Notes: generated from the letters alone by a model not told the origin. Shown: positions 15,955 through 24,335, counted from the stretch's first letter. The stretch: DNA of 54,162 bases from Flavobacteriales bacterium (GCA_016788295.1 JAEUSY010000039.1:1-54162); one strand, 5' to 3'. Numbers and translations: made by a program.

Positions 15955-18153
15955 ATGGACCACACCCGTTACCTGCTTGCCGTATTGCTAAGCCTATCCA
16001 CCGCCCTGCTGCACGGTCAGGAGTTCGAGCGGCTTACGGGTTGGCCTGTGTTCAACGGCCAGGTGCGGGCCATGGTGCTCGACGAGAGCGCCGATGTGCT
16101 CTACGTGGGTGGCACCTTCACCACGGTGAACGGGCAACCGAGGGCGCGTTTGGCGGCACTGAACAGCAATACGGGCGCCCTGCTGCCCTTCAACCCCGGT
16201 GCCGATAGCACGGTACACACACTTGCACTGCAGGGCGACATCCTGTACGCAGGAGGCGACTTTCTTCTGCTGGACAACACCCCCAGGCAGCGGCTTGGCG
16301 CCTTGGACAAGACCACGGGCACCCTGCTGCCCTGGGCACCGGCGGTGAACAGCACCGCACGCTGCCTGCTGGCACATGCGGGCGTGGTGCATGTGGGCGG
16401 GTGGTTCAGCCAGGCCAATGGCCAACTGCGCGCGCAACTGGCCGCGTTCAGTTCGGCCGATGGCACACTGCTGCCCTGGGCGCCGGCCACCAACGGCCCG
16501 GTTTTCGCACTGCTGTTGTCCGCCGATTCGCTGGTGGTGGGTGGGGCCTATACAACGCTGAACGGCCTGCCCCGTGGCCGGTTGGCACGTGTGGACCGCG
16601 TGAACGGCCAGCTTTCCCCATGGGCACCGAACGCCAACAACACGGTGACCGCCTTGGCATTGGAGAGCGGAGGACACCTGGTGGCGGGTGGCTCCTTCAC
16701 GAACGTCAACAACCAACCGATGACCGGTGTGGTGCGCCTGAACACGGTTACCGGCGCAGTGGTGGATGGTGCCACTACCATCTCCGGGGCCGTTCAATGC
16801 CTGCAGGTAACGGACCAGTACATAATGGCCGGTGGGTTCATGCCGAGCATTGCCGGATCGGCCACACGGCACTTTGCTTCCTTCGCCAGCAACGACCTGG
16901 GCTTCAACACCGGTTCGCCGAGGCCCAGTTCCACCGTGTACGCCATGGTGGTCACCGCCGATCGGGTGTACTTGGGGGGCGCCTTCACCCAGGTGGAGAC
17001 CACGTCCACCGGCCCCTTTGTGGCCTACTCCCACTGCACCCCCACCACCTGGTTCGCGGACAACGACCAGGACGGCTTCGGCAACCCTGCCATTTCCGTA
17101 AGCGCATGCACGCAACCGAACGGCCATGTGCCGAACGCACTGGACTGCAACGACAACGACGCACTGATCGGCCTTGGGCCCACGTGGTATCGCGATGCCG
17201 ATGGCGATGGAGCAGGCGACCCGTTCAACACCCTGGCCGCATGCACGGCCCCGCCCGGCTATACCGACAATGCGCAGGATTGCGACGACACCAACGACCA
17301 GATAGCACCTGGCCTGGCCTGCAACGATGGCGACCCGTTCACCACCCAGGATGCCACCCTGCCCTACCCGGCCTGCGGATGCGCGGGTGTGCAGCTGCTG
17401 ATCACCGCCAAGGTGATGCTCGAAGGCCCCTATGAGCCCAGCGCCGGGCTGATGCACGACCTGCTGCGGCAGGCCGGGCTGGTGCCATTGACAGAGCCCT
17501 ACACCGCCCTTGGATACGACCTGGCCGGATCGCCGCACCAAGGAGGCGAGACCATTTCGCCATCCGTACTGCTGGTGACCGGACCGAACGCCATTGTGGA
17601 CTGGGTGGTGCTGGAACTGCGCCAACAGAACGACCGCTCGGCCATGGTGGCCGCGCGCTTCGTGCTGGTGCAACGCGATGGCGACGTGGTGGACCTTGAC
17701 GGCGTATCGCCCGTGCGCTTTGCGGTACCCTTCGGCAACTACCACCTGGCGGTAACGCACCGCAATCACCTGGGCGTGGTGCAACAGGCCCCGGGCTACC
17801 TGGAGGTGACCTCGTTGGACCTCACCTCCCCCGCAACGGCCACTGCGGACCCGGACGACCGTGTGCAGGTGGCCGGTGTCATGCTGCTGCGGCAAGGCGA
17901 TGCCAGCTTTGGCGGCGGCGTGAAATACACCGGCGAGGACAACGACCGCGACCTGGTGCTGCAACGCATAGGCGGCACGGTACCCACCAATGCGGCCTAT
18001 GGCTACCATGGCGAGGACATCAACTTGGACGGTGTGGTGAAATACACCGGCGAGCAGAACGACCGGGACCGGATCCTACAGGCCATTGGCGGCGTGGTAC
18101 CCACCAACACACGCGCCGACCCCTTCGGCCGCCCGGCCACCGGAGGCCTGTGA
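15955..18153 (+). CDS. large secreted propeller protein with MopE-like and EF-hand-like repeats
   Basis: A 732-residue exported protein. A signal peptide covers about 1-22 (YLLAVLLSLSTALLHGQ). Residues 30-355 are tandem blades of the form 'LYVGGTFTTVNGQPRARLAAL'. Residues about 365-475 hold MopE-like calcium/metal motifs (DNDQDGFGNP, DCNDND, DADGDGAGDP, DCDDTND). A C-terminal domain starts at ITAKVMLEGPY and ends with two repeats VKYTGExNDRDxxLQxIGGxVPTN, preceded in the second by DINLDG, like dockerin/EF-hand loops. No classic T9SS domain is visible at the end. The ATG at 15955 precedes the signal peptide; TACCTTCA lies 22 nt upstream. Confidence 0.85.
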   Translation: MDHTRYLLAVLLSLSTALLHGQEFERLTGWPVFNGQVRAMVLDESADVLYVGGTFTTVNGQPRARLAALNSNTGALLPFNPGADSTVHTLALQGDILYAGGDFLLLDNTPRQRLGALDKTTGTLLPWAPAVNSTARCLLAHAGVVHVGGWFSQANGQLRAQLAAFSSADGTLLPWAPATNGPVFALLLSADSLVVGGAYTTLNGLPRGRLARVDRVNGQLSPWAPNANNTVTALALESGGHLVAGGSFTNVNNQPMTGVVRLNTVTGAVVDGATTISGAVQCLQVTDQYIMAGGFMPSIAGSATRHFASFASNDLGFNTGSPRPSSTVYAMVVTADRVYLGGAFTQVETTSTGPFVAYSHCTPTTWFADNDQDGFGNPAISVSACTQPNGHVPNALDCNDNDALIGLGPTWYRDADGDGAGDPFNTLAACTAPPGYTDNAQDCDDTNDQIAPGLACNDGDPFTTQDATLPYPACGCAGVQLLITAKVMLEGPYEPSAGLMHDLLRQAGLVPLTEPYTALGYDLAGSPHQGGETISPSVLLVTGPNAIVDWVVLELRQQNDRSAMVAARFVLVQRDGDVVDLDGVSPVRFAVPFGNYHLAVTHRNHLGVVQQAPGYLEVTSLDLTSPATATADPDDRVQVAGVMLLRQGDASFGGGVKYTGEDNDRDLVLQRIGGTVPTNAAYGYHGEDINLDGVVKYTGEQNDRDRILQAIGGVVPTNTRADPFGRPATGGL

Positions 18154-18186
18154 AACCGCCCTGCTGATGGCCTCGTAGAACGGGGC

Positions 18187-19755
18187 ATGTTCAAGTTCGG
18201 GACCGCCCTGCTCTTCACTTCGTTGTGCGCCACAGCGCTGGCACAACAGATGATCCCCGACCCCACCTTCGGGAACAATGGGCTTGTGCTGGTGCCCTTC
18301 TATGGGACCACGCCCGATTGCTACATCTCCGTGGTGCGCCCGCAACCCGATGGACGCGTGGTGGCCGTGATGCTGCGCACCGACCAAACGCCACGGCCGC
18401 TGGTACTGCGCCGGTACCTGCAGAACGGCAGCATCGACCCCACCTTCGGCCTCAATGGGGAAACCTCGCTGGTGGTGACCACGCCGGGCCAGGTGCCCCT
18501 GCTGGAGACCGCGCGGATCCGGCCCGACGGGCGGATCCTGGTGCTGCTGCGCGATGGCGGTCGCAACCTGCTTGTCCAATTCACCCCGCACGGCGAACTG
18601 GACCCTACGTTCGGCCAAGGGGGCATTAAGCTGCATGCCGGCGCACAGACCTTCGATACCTACAACCTGTACATCGACGAGCAAGGCCGCGCACTGGTGG
18701 TGGGCGCGCACGGACCCTATGCGTCCATTACACGCTATCTGCCCACAGGTGAACCGGACATGAGTTGGGGCACCAATGGCATTGCATCGCCCATGGCACC
18801 CATCTTCAGCAGTGCGGCGGTGGACCTGGCACCAACGCCCGAAGGCGGCTACGTGGTGGTGGGCACACAGACCGGCACCGTGGTAACGGCCTCGTGGATA
18901 GCGAAGCTGGACCCTTGGGGGCAACCGGTGAGCACCTTCGGCACCGATGGGTATGCCCTTATGGACCTGCTGCCCGCAAGCCTGGGGCCCAAGCGCGAGC
19001 AACTGCGGCGTGTAGTGCTGCGCGCGGACGGAAGCATTGTGGCGGTGGGCAATATCAGCAGCCTTTCCGTGAACCTGAACGTGATCCTGTTCGCCTTGAC
19101 CGCGAACGGCCAATACGATACGACCTTCGGGAGCGGGGGTAACCACCAGATCATCCTGACCAATGGGCTGAACGTGCCCACACCGGAGATCTTCCTGCGC
19201 AACGATGGACGCGTGCTCGTGGCAGGCGTGCAGACAGGACCCTCACTGAGCGACAACCGCCTGGTGTTCCATGAATTCCTGCAGGACGGAACGCCCAACA
19301 GCGGGTTCGGTAGTGGAGGCACGCTCTCCTACGTGCGCCCGGCCATGGCGATCAACAGCTCAGGCGGGCTCAATTTCCTGCCCAATGGAACGCTCCTTGC
19401 CAATGTGGACCTTACGCACCTGGGCCAATACAAACTGGGCATTCTGCGTCTGGAGCAAGCGGACATCACCACCGGCATCGCCACCGAAGAAGGCAGCACT
19501 GCCCAACGGTTCGGCGCCTACCCGAACCCCACCAGCGGCACCATCACCCTGCAAACGGAAGCGCTGCACGGACCCGCGTACGTGCGGTTGCTCGATGCGA
19601 TGGGACGTGAACTGCAGCACTGGGACCTGAGCGCGCTGAACCTGGCCCAAGGCCAGCCCGTGCAACTGCGCACCGACCTCCCCGATGGCGTTTACACCCT
19701 TCGCGTAGGGCTCGGTGCCGACAGCCCAACGGCACGTGTGGTGCTGCAACGCTGA
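18187..19755 (+). CDS. delta-60 repeat protein with T9SS sorting domain
   Basis: A 522-residue secreted protein. Signal peptide 1-19 (FGTALLFTSLCATALAQ). Residues 24-420 contain delta-60/DUF5122 propeller repeats, each with 'DPTFGxxG' (24-32, 84-91 and later). A type A T9SS C-terminal domain covers about 440-522 (FGAYPNPTSGTITL ... LPDGVYTLRVGL ... RVVLQR), which directs export through the outer membrane and attachment to the surface. It lies 33 bp after the propeller protein on the same strand and is probably co-transcribed. Binding partner unknown. Confidence 0.9.
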   Translation: MFKFGTALLFTSLCATALAQQMIPDPTFGNNGLVLVPFYGTTPDCYISVVRPQPDGRVVAVMLRTDQTPRPLVLRRYLQNGSIDPTFGLNGETSLVVTTPGQVPLLETARIRPDGRILVLLRDGGRNLLVQFTPHGELDPTFGQGGIKLHAGAQTFDTYNLYIDEQGRALVVGAHGPYASITRYLPTGEPDMSWGTNGIASPMAPIFSSAAVDLAPTPEGGYVVVGTQTGTVVTASWIAKLDPWGQPVSTFGTDGYALMDLLPASLGPKREQLRRVVLRADGSIVAVGNISSLSVNLNVILFALTANGQYDTTFGSGGNHQIILTNGLNVPTPEIFLRNDGRVLVAGVQTGPSLSDNRLVFHEFLQDGTPNSGFGSGGTLSYVRPAMAINSSGGLNFLPNGTLLANVDLTHLGQYKLGILRLEQADITTGIATEEGSTAQRFGAYPNPTSGTITLQTEALHGPAYVRLLDAMGRELQHWDLSALNLAQGQPVQLRTDLPDGVYTLRVGLGADSPTARVVLQR

Positions 19756-19806
19756 ACCAACGCAGCCGGGGAACTTTCCGAATGAAGGTGGCCACCGGGC
19801 CGTAGC

Positions 19807-19821
19807 GTTCTCGGCGAGAAC
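19807..19821 (+). terminator. possible terminator hairpin after the delta-60 gene
   Basis: Perfect inverted repeat GTTCTC-GGC-GAGAAC, 51 bp after the stop. No T run follows, so only a weak call. Confidence 0.3.
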
Positions 19822-19851
19822 CTCTCGGGGCTACTTACGCCTAACCAGGAG

Positions 19852-19958
19852 TTCGGTTATCTTGGCGGGAAAGGAGCACCATTGTGATGCTGGGCAGTGC
19901 GGCGTTGAGGCGCATGGGCACCTGCAGGAGGGCCTGCGGAGGTTGGGGAGCGGGGGCG
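19852..19958 (+). repeat. leader repeat, copy B (island B 5' flank)
   Basis: Partner of 14462-14578. It begins with TATCTTGG, contains the identical 20-nt core at 19894-19913 and ends at the ATG of the next gene, as copy A does. Confidence 0.75.
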
Positions 19959-20357
19959 ATGAAACACCTCTTGCTCTTGGCCCTAACCGGTGTTGCCACG
20001 GTCTCCTTTGCTCAAAGTGATCGGGCAACATTCTTCTTCGTTGAGCATTCCCGAGAGTTGAGCCCTGGTATCATTGCCCGCCTCGACTCACTATGCTTAT
20101 TGATCAACGCGGATCTCTTCCTCAAGGAAAAGGTGGTATTCAATGTCTATGGCTACGCAAGCCCAGCTGAATTGAAGGTTGCGCCATCTATCGATGAAGA
20201 TCGCGCGCGTGCCGTTGCCCAATACATGATGACTCACTGCATTCCTGACTCGGCGATGTGGCATATAGTTGATGTCACGAATCTCCGCAAGGATCCATCT
20301 GGTCTTTCTGCAGTTGGCATCACGACAGGAGGCCGGAGATCCCCCCCCCCCCGCTAA
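19959..20357 (+). CDS. small exported OmpA-like protein, island B, possibly truncated
   Basis: A 132-residue protein with a signal peptide (about 1-19, LLLLALTGVATVSFAQ). The body resembles the first part of an OmpA-C domain: FFFVEHSRELSPGIIARLDSL, VVFNVYGYASPAEL and SIDEDRARAVAQYM. The last third of the OmpA fold with its Arg motif is missing; the reading frame runs through a C12 tract and stops inside the hairpin repeat (…RRSPPPR). This suggests recombination at the repeat cut off the original 3' end. Codon use is AT-richer than neighbours. The ATG at 19959 follows directly on the leader repeat. Confidence 0.6.
   Translation: MKHLLLLALTGVATVSFAQSDRATFFFVEHSRELSPGIIARLDSLCLLINADLFLKEKVVFNVYGYASPAELKVAPSIDEDRARAVAQYMMTHCIPDSAMWHIVDVTNLRKDPSGLSAVGITTGGRRSPPPR
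20341..20352. repeat. poly-C tract (C12)
   Basis: Twelve consecutive C residues within the last codons of the OmpA-like gene. Slippage would change its C-terminus. It could also be a sequencing or assembly weak spot. Confidence 0.85.
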
Positions 20358-20373
20358 CGCGGATGTTCGCTGG
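20348..20373 (+). repeat. hairpin element, copy B
   Basis: CCCCC, then CCGC-TAAC-GCGG, then ATGTTCGCTGG; partner of 14786-14810. The loop TAAC supplies the stop codon of the upstream gene. Confidence 0.65.
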
Positions 20374-20433
20374 TTCGGATCTGTTATCCGGACCAACGCA
20401 TTGAAAGCCCCTTCAAGATCCGCAGCCACCTCT

Positions 20434-20546
20434 GAACGTTCTCCGAGCGCTTCCGCGGCTCTACGCTCCGCACTCCTCTCCACATCCCCGGCCACGACCG
20501 CAACGGTGCTGCCGAACAGTGCTCGGGGCAACAGTATCTTCGCTTG
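20434..20546 (-). repeat. degenerate repeat, island B 3' flank
   Basis: Partner of 15287-15406. Here the minus-strand frame is open (LFGSTVAVVAGDVERSAERR and onward, rich in Ala, Glu and Arg) but has no good start and no family I recognise. The rest of 20358-20695 shows no gene. Confidence 0.5.
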
Positions 20547-20695
20547 GAGTGGTAGTGGAGCCTCATCATTTCTGGTACTTCAGTGCGCGGGATGAAGCTT
20601 GACTATGGGAATGTTGAGACTTGAACGCATTTAGGGAGCGGGGATCACAGATCACGATCGAACATCGGCAACCCATGAAGCAGTATGAGGGATCC

Positions 20696-20968
20696 ATGGA
20701 ACGCAGATGTGCGCGAGCGTGGGTTTTTCTGTTCCTTACCTCCACCTTGCTTGTAGCATGTGCCTCTCCTGAACCGGAGGAACCTCCAACTGTCACCTTA
20801 CGTGGCGACAGTTTGATGATTTCTCGATCACAGTACGTTAGCATGGTGAATACTTATCTCGATCATATGAGGTCTCAACCCGACCTCATTGATACGGCCG
20901 ACTGTATTACCATGATCAGACTGTATAATACCATCGAGCTTGAACGAGGATCGGCAACAACGGACTAA
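20696..20968 (+). CDS. small lipoprotein, island B
   Basis: A 90-residue protein with a lipoprotein signal (AWVFLFLTSTLLVAC; lipid Cys near residue 21), then an acidic Pro-rich spacer (SPEPEEPP) and about 60 residues with DSLMISRSQYVSMVNTYLDHM. Predicted to be anchored in the periplasm or outer membrane. The ATG at 20696 is preferred over ones at 20675 and 20621 because a GAGGGA lies 5 nt before it and the basic n-region follows. Its TAA directly abuts the ATG of the next small frame. No family recognised; GC is lower than in core genes. Confidence 0.6.
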   Translation: MERRCARAWVFLFLTSTLLVACASPEPEEPPTVTLRGDSLMISRSQYVSMVNTYLDHMRSQPDLIDTADCITMIRLYNTIELERGSATTD

Positions 20969-21130
20969 ATGGCGATTTATAACCAGATCTTCATTCGCTC
21001 TTATCTCAAAACTGCGATCCGCTTGACCAATGCGCATCTGTCGAAGGGTATGAGCTACTACTCGGACAAGTACAAGGTTTGCATCGGTGGATTCCCTGAT
21101 GACAATAGCAGATTCTACATCTTGGACTGA
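20969..21130 (+). CDS. 53-residue hypothetical protein, island B
   Basis: A short frame starting at the base after the lipoprotein stop (TAA then ATG) and ending in TGA at 21130. The product starts MAIYNQIFIRSYLK and ends NSRFYILD; it has no signal peptide and no membrane helix. Zero-spacing coupling and low-GC codons like its neighbour support it; its small size and lack of any recognised family argue for caution. Confidence 0.35.
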   Translation: MAIYNQIFIRSYLKTAIRLTNAHLSKGMSYYSDKYKVCIGGFPDDNSRFYILD

Positions 21131-21165
21131 AGTTGCCCCCAGACCTGCGCAGGCTCTGCCCCCCA

Positions 21166-21200
21166 GAAAAACACAAAGCCCCGACCAATGCCGGGGCTTT
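21166..21200 (-). terminator. Rho-independent terminator of the subtilase gene
   Basis: Stem AAAGCCCCG (21175-21183) / CGGGGCTTT (21192-21200). On the minus strand it is followed by GTGTTTTT. It lies 20 bp after the subtilase stop. Confidence 0.75.
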
Positions 21201-21220
21201 GCTCTGTAGTTGCGTTGCGC

Positions 21221-23833
21221 TCAAGGCAGCTTCACGAAGCGCTGCTGCCAGCGTTCGTTGCCGCGCTCCAGGCGCAGGGCGTAGGTGCCGGGTGCCAGGT
21301 TGCTGAGGGGCAGTTGCATCGTGCCTTCGGCGTTCACCGTGCGCTGCAGCACCAGTTTGCCGCCTGCATCCACCACGCTGAGGCGCACCGTGCCACCACC
21401 TGCGGGCAATTGCACCGTGATCTGCTCACGGGCGGGCGATGGCCACAGGGCGGGCGTGGCGGTGGTGCTGCCTTCGGCGAGCCCGGTGATGATCACCTGC
21501 ACGGGTGCGCTCATGGCCGAGCAGCCGTTGGGCGCTTCGATCTGCACGGCGTAGGTGCCCGATGAACCGGCCACGAAGGTCTGCGCGGTGGCGCCATCAA
21601 TGGGGTTATCGTTGTGGAACCACTGGTAGGAATCGCCGGGCGTGCTGGTGAGCTCCAGGCCGTTGGCGGTGATCACGGGTGCCGTGGGTGCGGGCAGCAC
21701 CGTGAAGGTGAGCGTATCGCTGAAGGTGCGGCAGCCGGAGGCGTTGTAGGCGATCACGCTGAGCGGTCCGGCGCCCACGTAGGCCAGCGGATTGGTGTCG
21801 CCGCCATTGCTCCACTGGAAGGTGGCGAGGTCGCCGGGCACCAGCACATCAATTGGGTCATTGTCGCACATCTGATCGCTCTCGGCCTGCAGCGCCACGT
21901 TGGCCAGGTTGGTGGTATTGAGCAGCGCGAAGGCATCGAGCTTGCCGTAGCCGTGGATGTTGTTGGGAACGGCGCCCGTGAACTGGTCGGCCACGGCGGT
22001 GCTGTGCAGTGCGGCGATCACCTCTTCCACCGGGGCGGTGGTGCACTTCTGGAAGTAGAGCGCAATGGCCCCGGTGACCACGGGCGATGCGATGGAAGTG
22101 CCGCCGGCACGTGAGTGCAGGCCGCCCTGTGCCACCTTGTGCGGTTCAAGGGCGGTAAGGATGGCGAGGTTGTCGGCGGTATTGGCCGTGAAGGTGACAT
22201 CGCCCGTGGCGGTGACGTTGGGTTTCTGCCGATCATCGCGTGTGGGCCCCAGGCTGCTGTTGATGGTGATGGCGCCGGGCGTACCGGGCACGGTCTGCGG
22301 GTTGCCGTTCACATCGATGTAGGACACCACGTTGTAGTGATTGCCCACGGTGACCACCTTGTCCGAGCAGGCCCAGCTGTCCACCAGGTGCTTGTTGCGG
22401 TCGGGCAGCACGTACTTGGCAATGGGTGGGAAGGTGGCCAGGGAGGGGATGTCGGTGACCATGAGGCAGCCGTTGCCGATCTGCAGGCTGCTCCACACAT
22501 CGAAACGGCCGGTGCCGGTTGTCATGAAGCGGAAGTTGTAGGCGTTGGAATCGGGCTGGGCCAATACCACCTGCAGTTGCACCTGATCGCCACGCTGCGC
22601 CGCGTAGTATTGCACCACGCCGAGGCGCTGGCCGCTGCTGTTCTTCAGGGTATCCACGATGACGCCGCCCAGGTTGGGCGCAATGGTGCGGTAGGGCGTG
22701 CGCCCCCTGAACTGATAGCTGGGCGTTACGCGATCGGCACCCACGGCGTATTGCACATTGGCGAAGTCGGCCAGATCGGCCCACACCTCGAAGAACACGT
22801 AACCGTACTGCTGGCCGTTGAAGGTGAGGTTGGGGTTGTATCGGAACCAGGTGAAGGCGCTATCGGGCGTTACCTCGGTGCGCAGGTGGTAGGGCAGGAA
22901 CTGGTTGCTGTTGCCGATGGCGCAGACCATGGCCCGTCCGCCGCGGGCGGTGAGCATGCTATCGATGAGCAGGGCGGCGGCGTCCTTGCCGTCGTGCGAG
23001 CCGTAGTAGGTGCCGAGGCTGGCGTTGATCACGGCCGGTTTGCCCATGGCCTCAGCCTCGTCCAGGATGTACTTCACCCCATCGGCCACCACGCTGCGCC
23101 AGTTGGGCGCGTTGAACTTGCTGCTGACCACGATAATGGACGCGCCGGGGGCCGCTCCTTTGTGCCTTCCGTTGGCCAGGCCGTTGCCCACGGCCGTGCC
23201 GGTGACCGTGGTGCCGTGGCCGTTCAAGCCGGGCTGGTCCACGGAGGTCATCTGCCCGTTGTTGATCATGGTGCTGTCCCACACCTGGCCGTAACCATAG
23301 GGCTGTGGGGTGAGCTGTGCGTTGAAGGGCAGCGTTTGGTCCCAATACTTCACGATGCGGGTGCGGCCGTCGGCATCCTTGAAGTCGCCGTGGGTGTGGT
23401 CCAGCCCGGAATCGATGATGCCCACCACCACGCCGGTGCCATCGTAGGCCTGCGGCAGGGGCGCCTGTCCGGCATGCACCAGGTCGATGCGGTTGCGAAC
23501 GCGCATGGTGTCGTTGAGCACATGGCCGGGATCGAGGCTGAACTCGAAGCGTTCCACGGCCACCTCGGCGGCCAGGGCCTCCACCCGGGCCACGGGGATG
23601 CGGGCGCTGGTGATGCGGCCGGTGCTCATTTTCACCACACCCCCGTGGGTGCGCACGGCCTGGGCCACCGCAGCGGCCGTGCCGTGGATGAAGAGGTCCA
23701 CCTGGGCATCGGCGGCGTGCACGCCATCGAGGTAGGCGCGCAGCACCAGATCGATCTTGGTGCGTTGTTGCGCGGAGAGCGGGGCCACAAGCACAAGGGC
23801 CGTGGCGAGCAGCAGGACGTAGCGTTGGAACAT
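21221..23833 (-). CDS. S8 subtilisin-like protease with T9SS sorting domain
   Basis: An 870-residue secreted serine protease. Signal peptide 1-21. A propeptide-like region runs to about 125. The catalytic triad is Asp141 (VGIIDSGLDHTHGD), His206 (NGHGTTVTGT) and Ser580 (GGTSIASPVV). The long stretch between His and Ser (about 330-510) holds an inserted beta-rich domain, as in other Bacteroidota subtilases. After the catalytic domain come a PKD/Ig-like region (about 640-780) and a T9SS C-terminal domain (LWPSPAREQITVQL ... LAPGTYALRLERG ... RFVKLP). Probable role: surface-bound or released protein degradation. Confidence 0.94.
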   Translation of the reverse strand: MFQRYVLLLATALVLVAPLSAQQRTKIDLVLRAYLDGVHAADAQVDLFIHGTAAAVAQAVRTHGGVVKMSTGRITSARIPVARVEALAAEVAVERFEFSLDPGHVLNDTMRVRNRIDLVHAGQAPLPQAYDGTGVVVGIIDSGLDHTHGDFKDADGRTRIVKYWDQTLPFNAQLTPQPYGYGQVWDSTMINNGQMTSVDQPGLNGHGTTVTGTAVGNGLANGRHKGAAPGASIIVVSSKFNAPNWRSVVADGVKYILDEAEAMGKPAVINASLGTYYGSHDGKDAAALLIDSMLTARGGRAMVCAIGNSNQFLPYHLRTEVTPDSAFTWFRYNPNLTFNGQQYGYVFFEVWADLADFANVQYAVGADRVTPSYQFRGRTPYRTIAPNLGGVIVDTLKNSSGQRLGVVQYYAAQRGDQVQLQVVLAQPDSNAYNFRFMTTGTGRFDVWSSLQIGNGCLMVTDIPSLATFPPIAKYVLPDRNKHLVDSWACSDKVVTVGNHYNVVSYIDVNGNPQTVPGTPGAITINSSLGPTRDDRQKPNVTATGDVTFTANTADNLAILTALEPHKVAQGGLHSRAGGTSIASPVVTGAIALYFQKCTTAPVEEVIAALHSTAVADQFTGAVPNNIHGYGKLDAFALLNTTNLANVALQAESDQMCDNDPIDVLVPGDLATFQWSNGGDTNPLAYVGAGPLSVIAYNASGCRTFSDTLTFTVLPAPTAPVITANGLELTSTPGDSYQWFHNDNPIDGATAQTFVAGSSGTYAVQIEAPNGCSAMSAPVQVIITGLAEGSTTATPALWPSPAREQITVQLPAGGGTVRLSVVDAGGKLVLQRTVNAEGTMQLPLSNLAPGTYALRLERGNERWQQRFVKLP

Positions 23834-23837
23834 GGGC

Positions 23838-23845
23838 TAAAGGTA
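23838..23845 (-). promoter_or_regulatory. -7 box TACCTTTA of the subtilase gene
   Basis: The box ends only 4 nt before the ATG at 23833; a leaderless mRNA is predicted. One mismatch from TAnnTTTG. Confidence 0.45.
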
Positions 23846-23852
23846 TCGGTGC

Positions 23853-24323
23853 TCACAGGCCGCACATGCGGGCATGCGAGGGCATTTCAACCAAGAAATC
23901 CACACGACCGGTGGAATGTTCGACCCGGCAGCAATAATGCCGGAGGCCGTTGGTGACGAAGAGGTAAGCCACTTGGAACACGGTGTTGTAGCGCGCGGCC
24001 TGCTCGAAGGTGGCCTGGGTGATGCGAACCGAGGGGGCCTTGCATTCCACCAGCGCTATGGGTTCCCCGTGGTCGTTGTGTACCAGGATATCGGCCCTTT
24101 TGCTGAGCCCGTTCATCGTGAGCGAGCGCTCCACGGCCAGCAGCGACAACGGCACCTGAAGGTCGTATACCAGGAAATTGAGGAAATGCTGGCGCACCCA
24201 TTCCTCGGGCGTTAGTGCCACCCAACGGCGCCGCACGGGATCGAAAACCTGAGGTCCATCGGGACCGTGCTTAGTTTTGACACCGTGGTCGGGCAGTTCC
24301 AATGTCGGGACGCCGGGCTCCAT
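23853..24323 (-). CDS. orphan HsdR N-terminal (type I restriction R_N) domain protein
   Basis: A 156-residue protein matching the HSDR_N_2 domain. A nuclease-like PD-(D/E)xK pattern is visible as ADILVHNDHGEPIALVECKAP, with the acidic residue and E-C-K, followed by a conserved Gln/Tyr helix (QATFEQAARYN) and LFVTNG. No methylase, specificity subunit or helicase is nearby, so it is not a restriction system; such orphans are widespread next to holA in Bacteroidota. The frame is open far upstream, but homology starts at the ATG at 24323. Its start lies 12 nt from the divergent AMP nucleosidase start. Confidence 0.82.
   Translation of the reverse strand: MEPGVPTLELPDHGVKTKHGPDGPQVFDPVRRRWVALTPEEWVRQHFLNFLVYDLQVPLSLLAVERSLTMNGLSKRADILVHNDHGEPIALVECKAPSVRITQATFEQAARYNTVFQVAYLFVTNGLRHYCCRVEHSTGRVDFLVEMPSHARMCGL
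24272..24279 (+). promoter_or_regulatory. -7 box TAGTTTTG upstream of AMP nucleosidase
   Basis: A perfect TAnnTTTG inside the 5' part of the divergent HsdR_N gene, 56 nt before the GTG. No -33 TTTG found. Confidence 0.35.
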
Positions 24324-24335
24324 CACCCTACAAAA

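Noticed and set aside
14462..20373. Islands as integron cassettes with attC sites
   Set aside because: No GTTRRRY core sites, no attC-like imperfect palindromes of 60+ nt and no integrase in the window. The hairpin element is too short.
20097..20531. 144-residue minus-strand frame with an Ala/Glu/Arg-rich helix
   Set aside because: It has no credible start and overlaps the OmpA-like gene; the related copy at 15287-15406 contains stops. Treated as a degenerate repeat.
22115..23956. Antisense 613-residue frame opposite the subtilase
   Set aside because: No domain or signal; the sense strand has a full catalytic triad and T9SS tail.
23853..24323. Part of a type I restriction-modification system
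   Set aside because: Only the HsdR N-terminal domain exists; no helicase motor, HsdM or HsdS genes are near.
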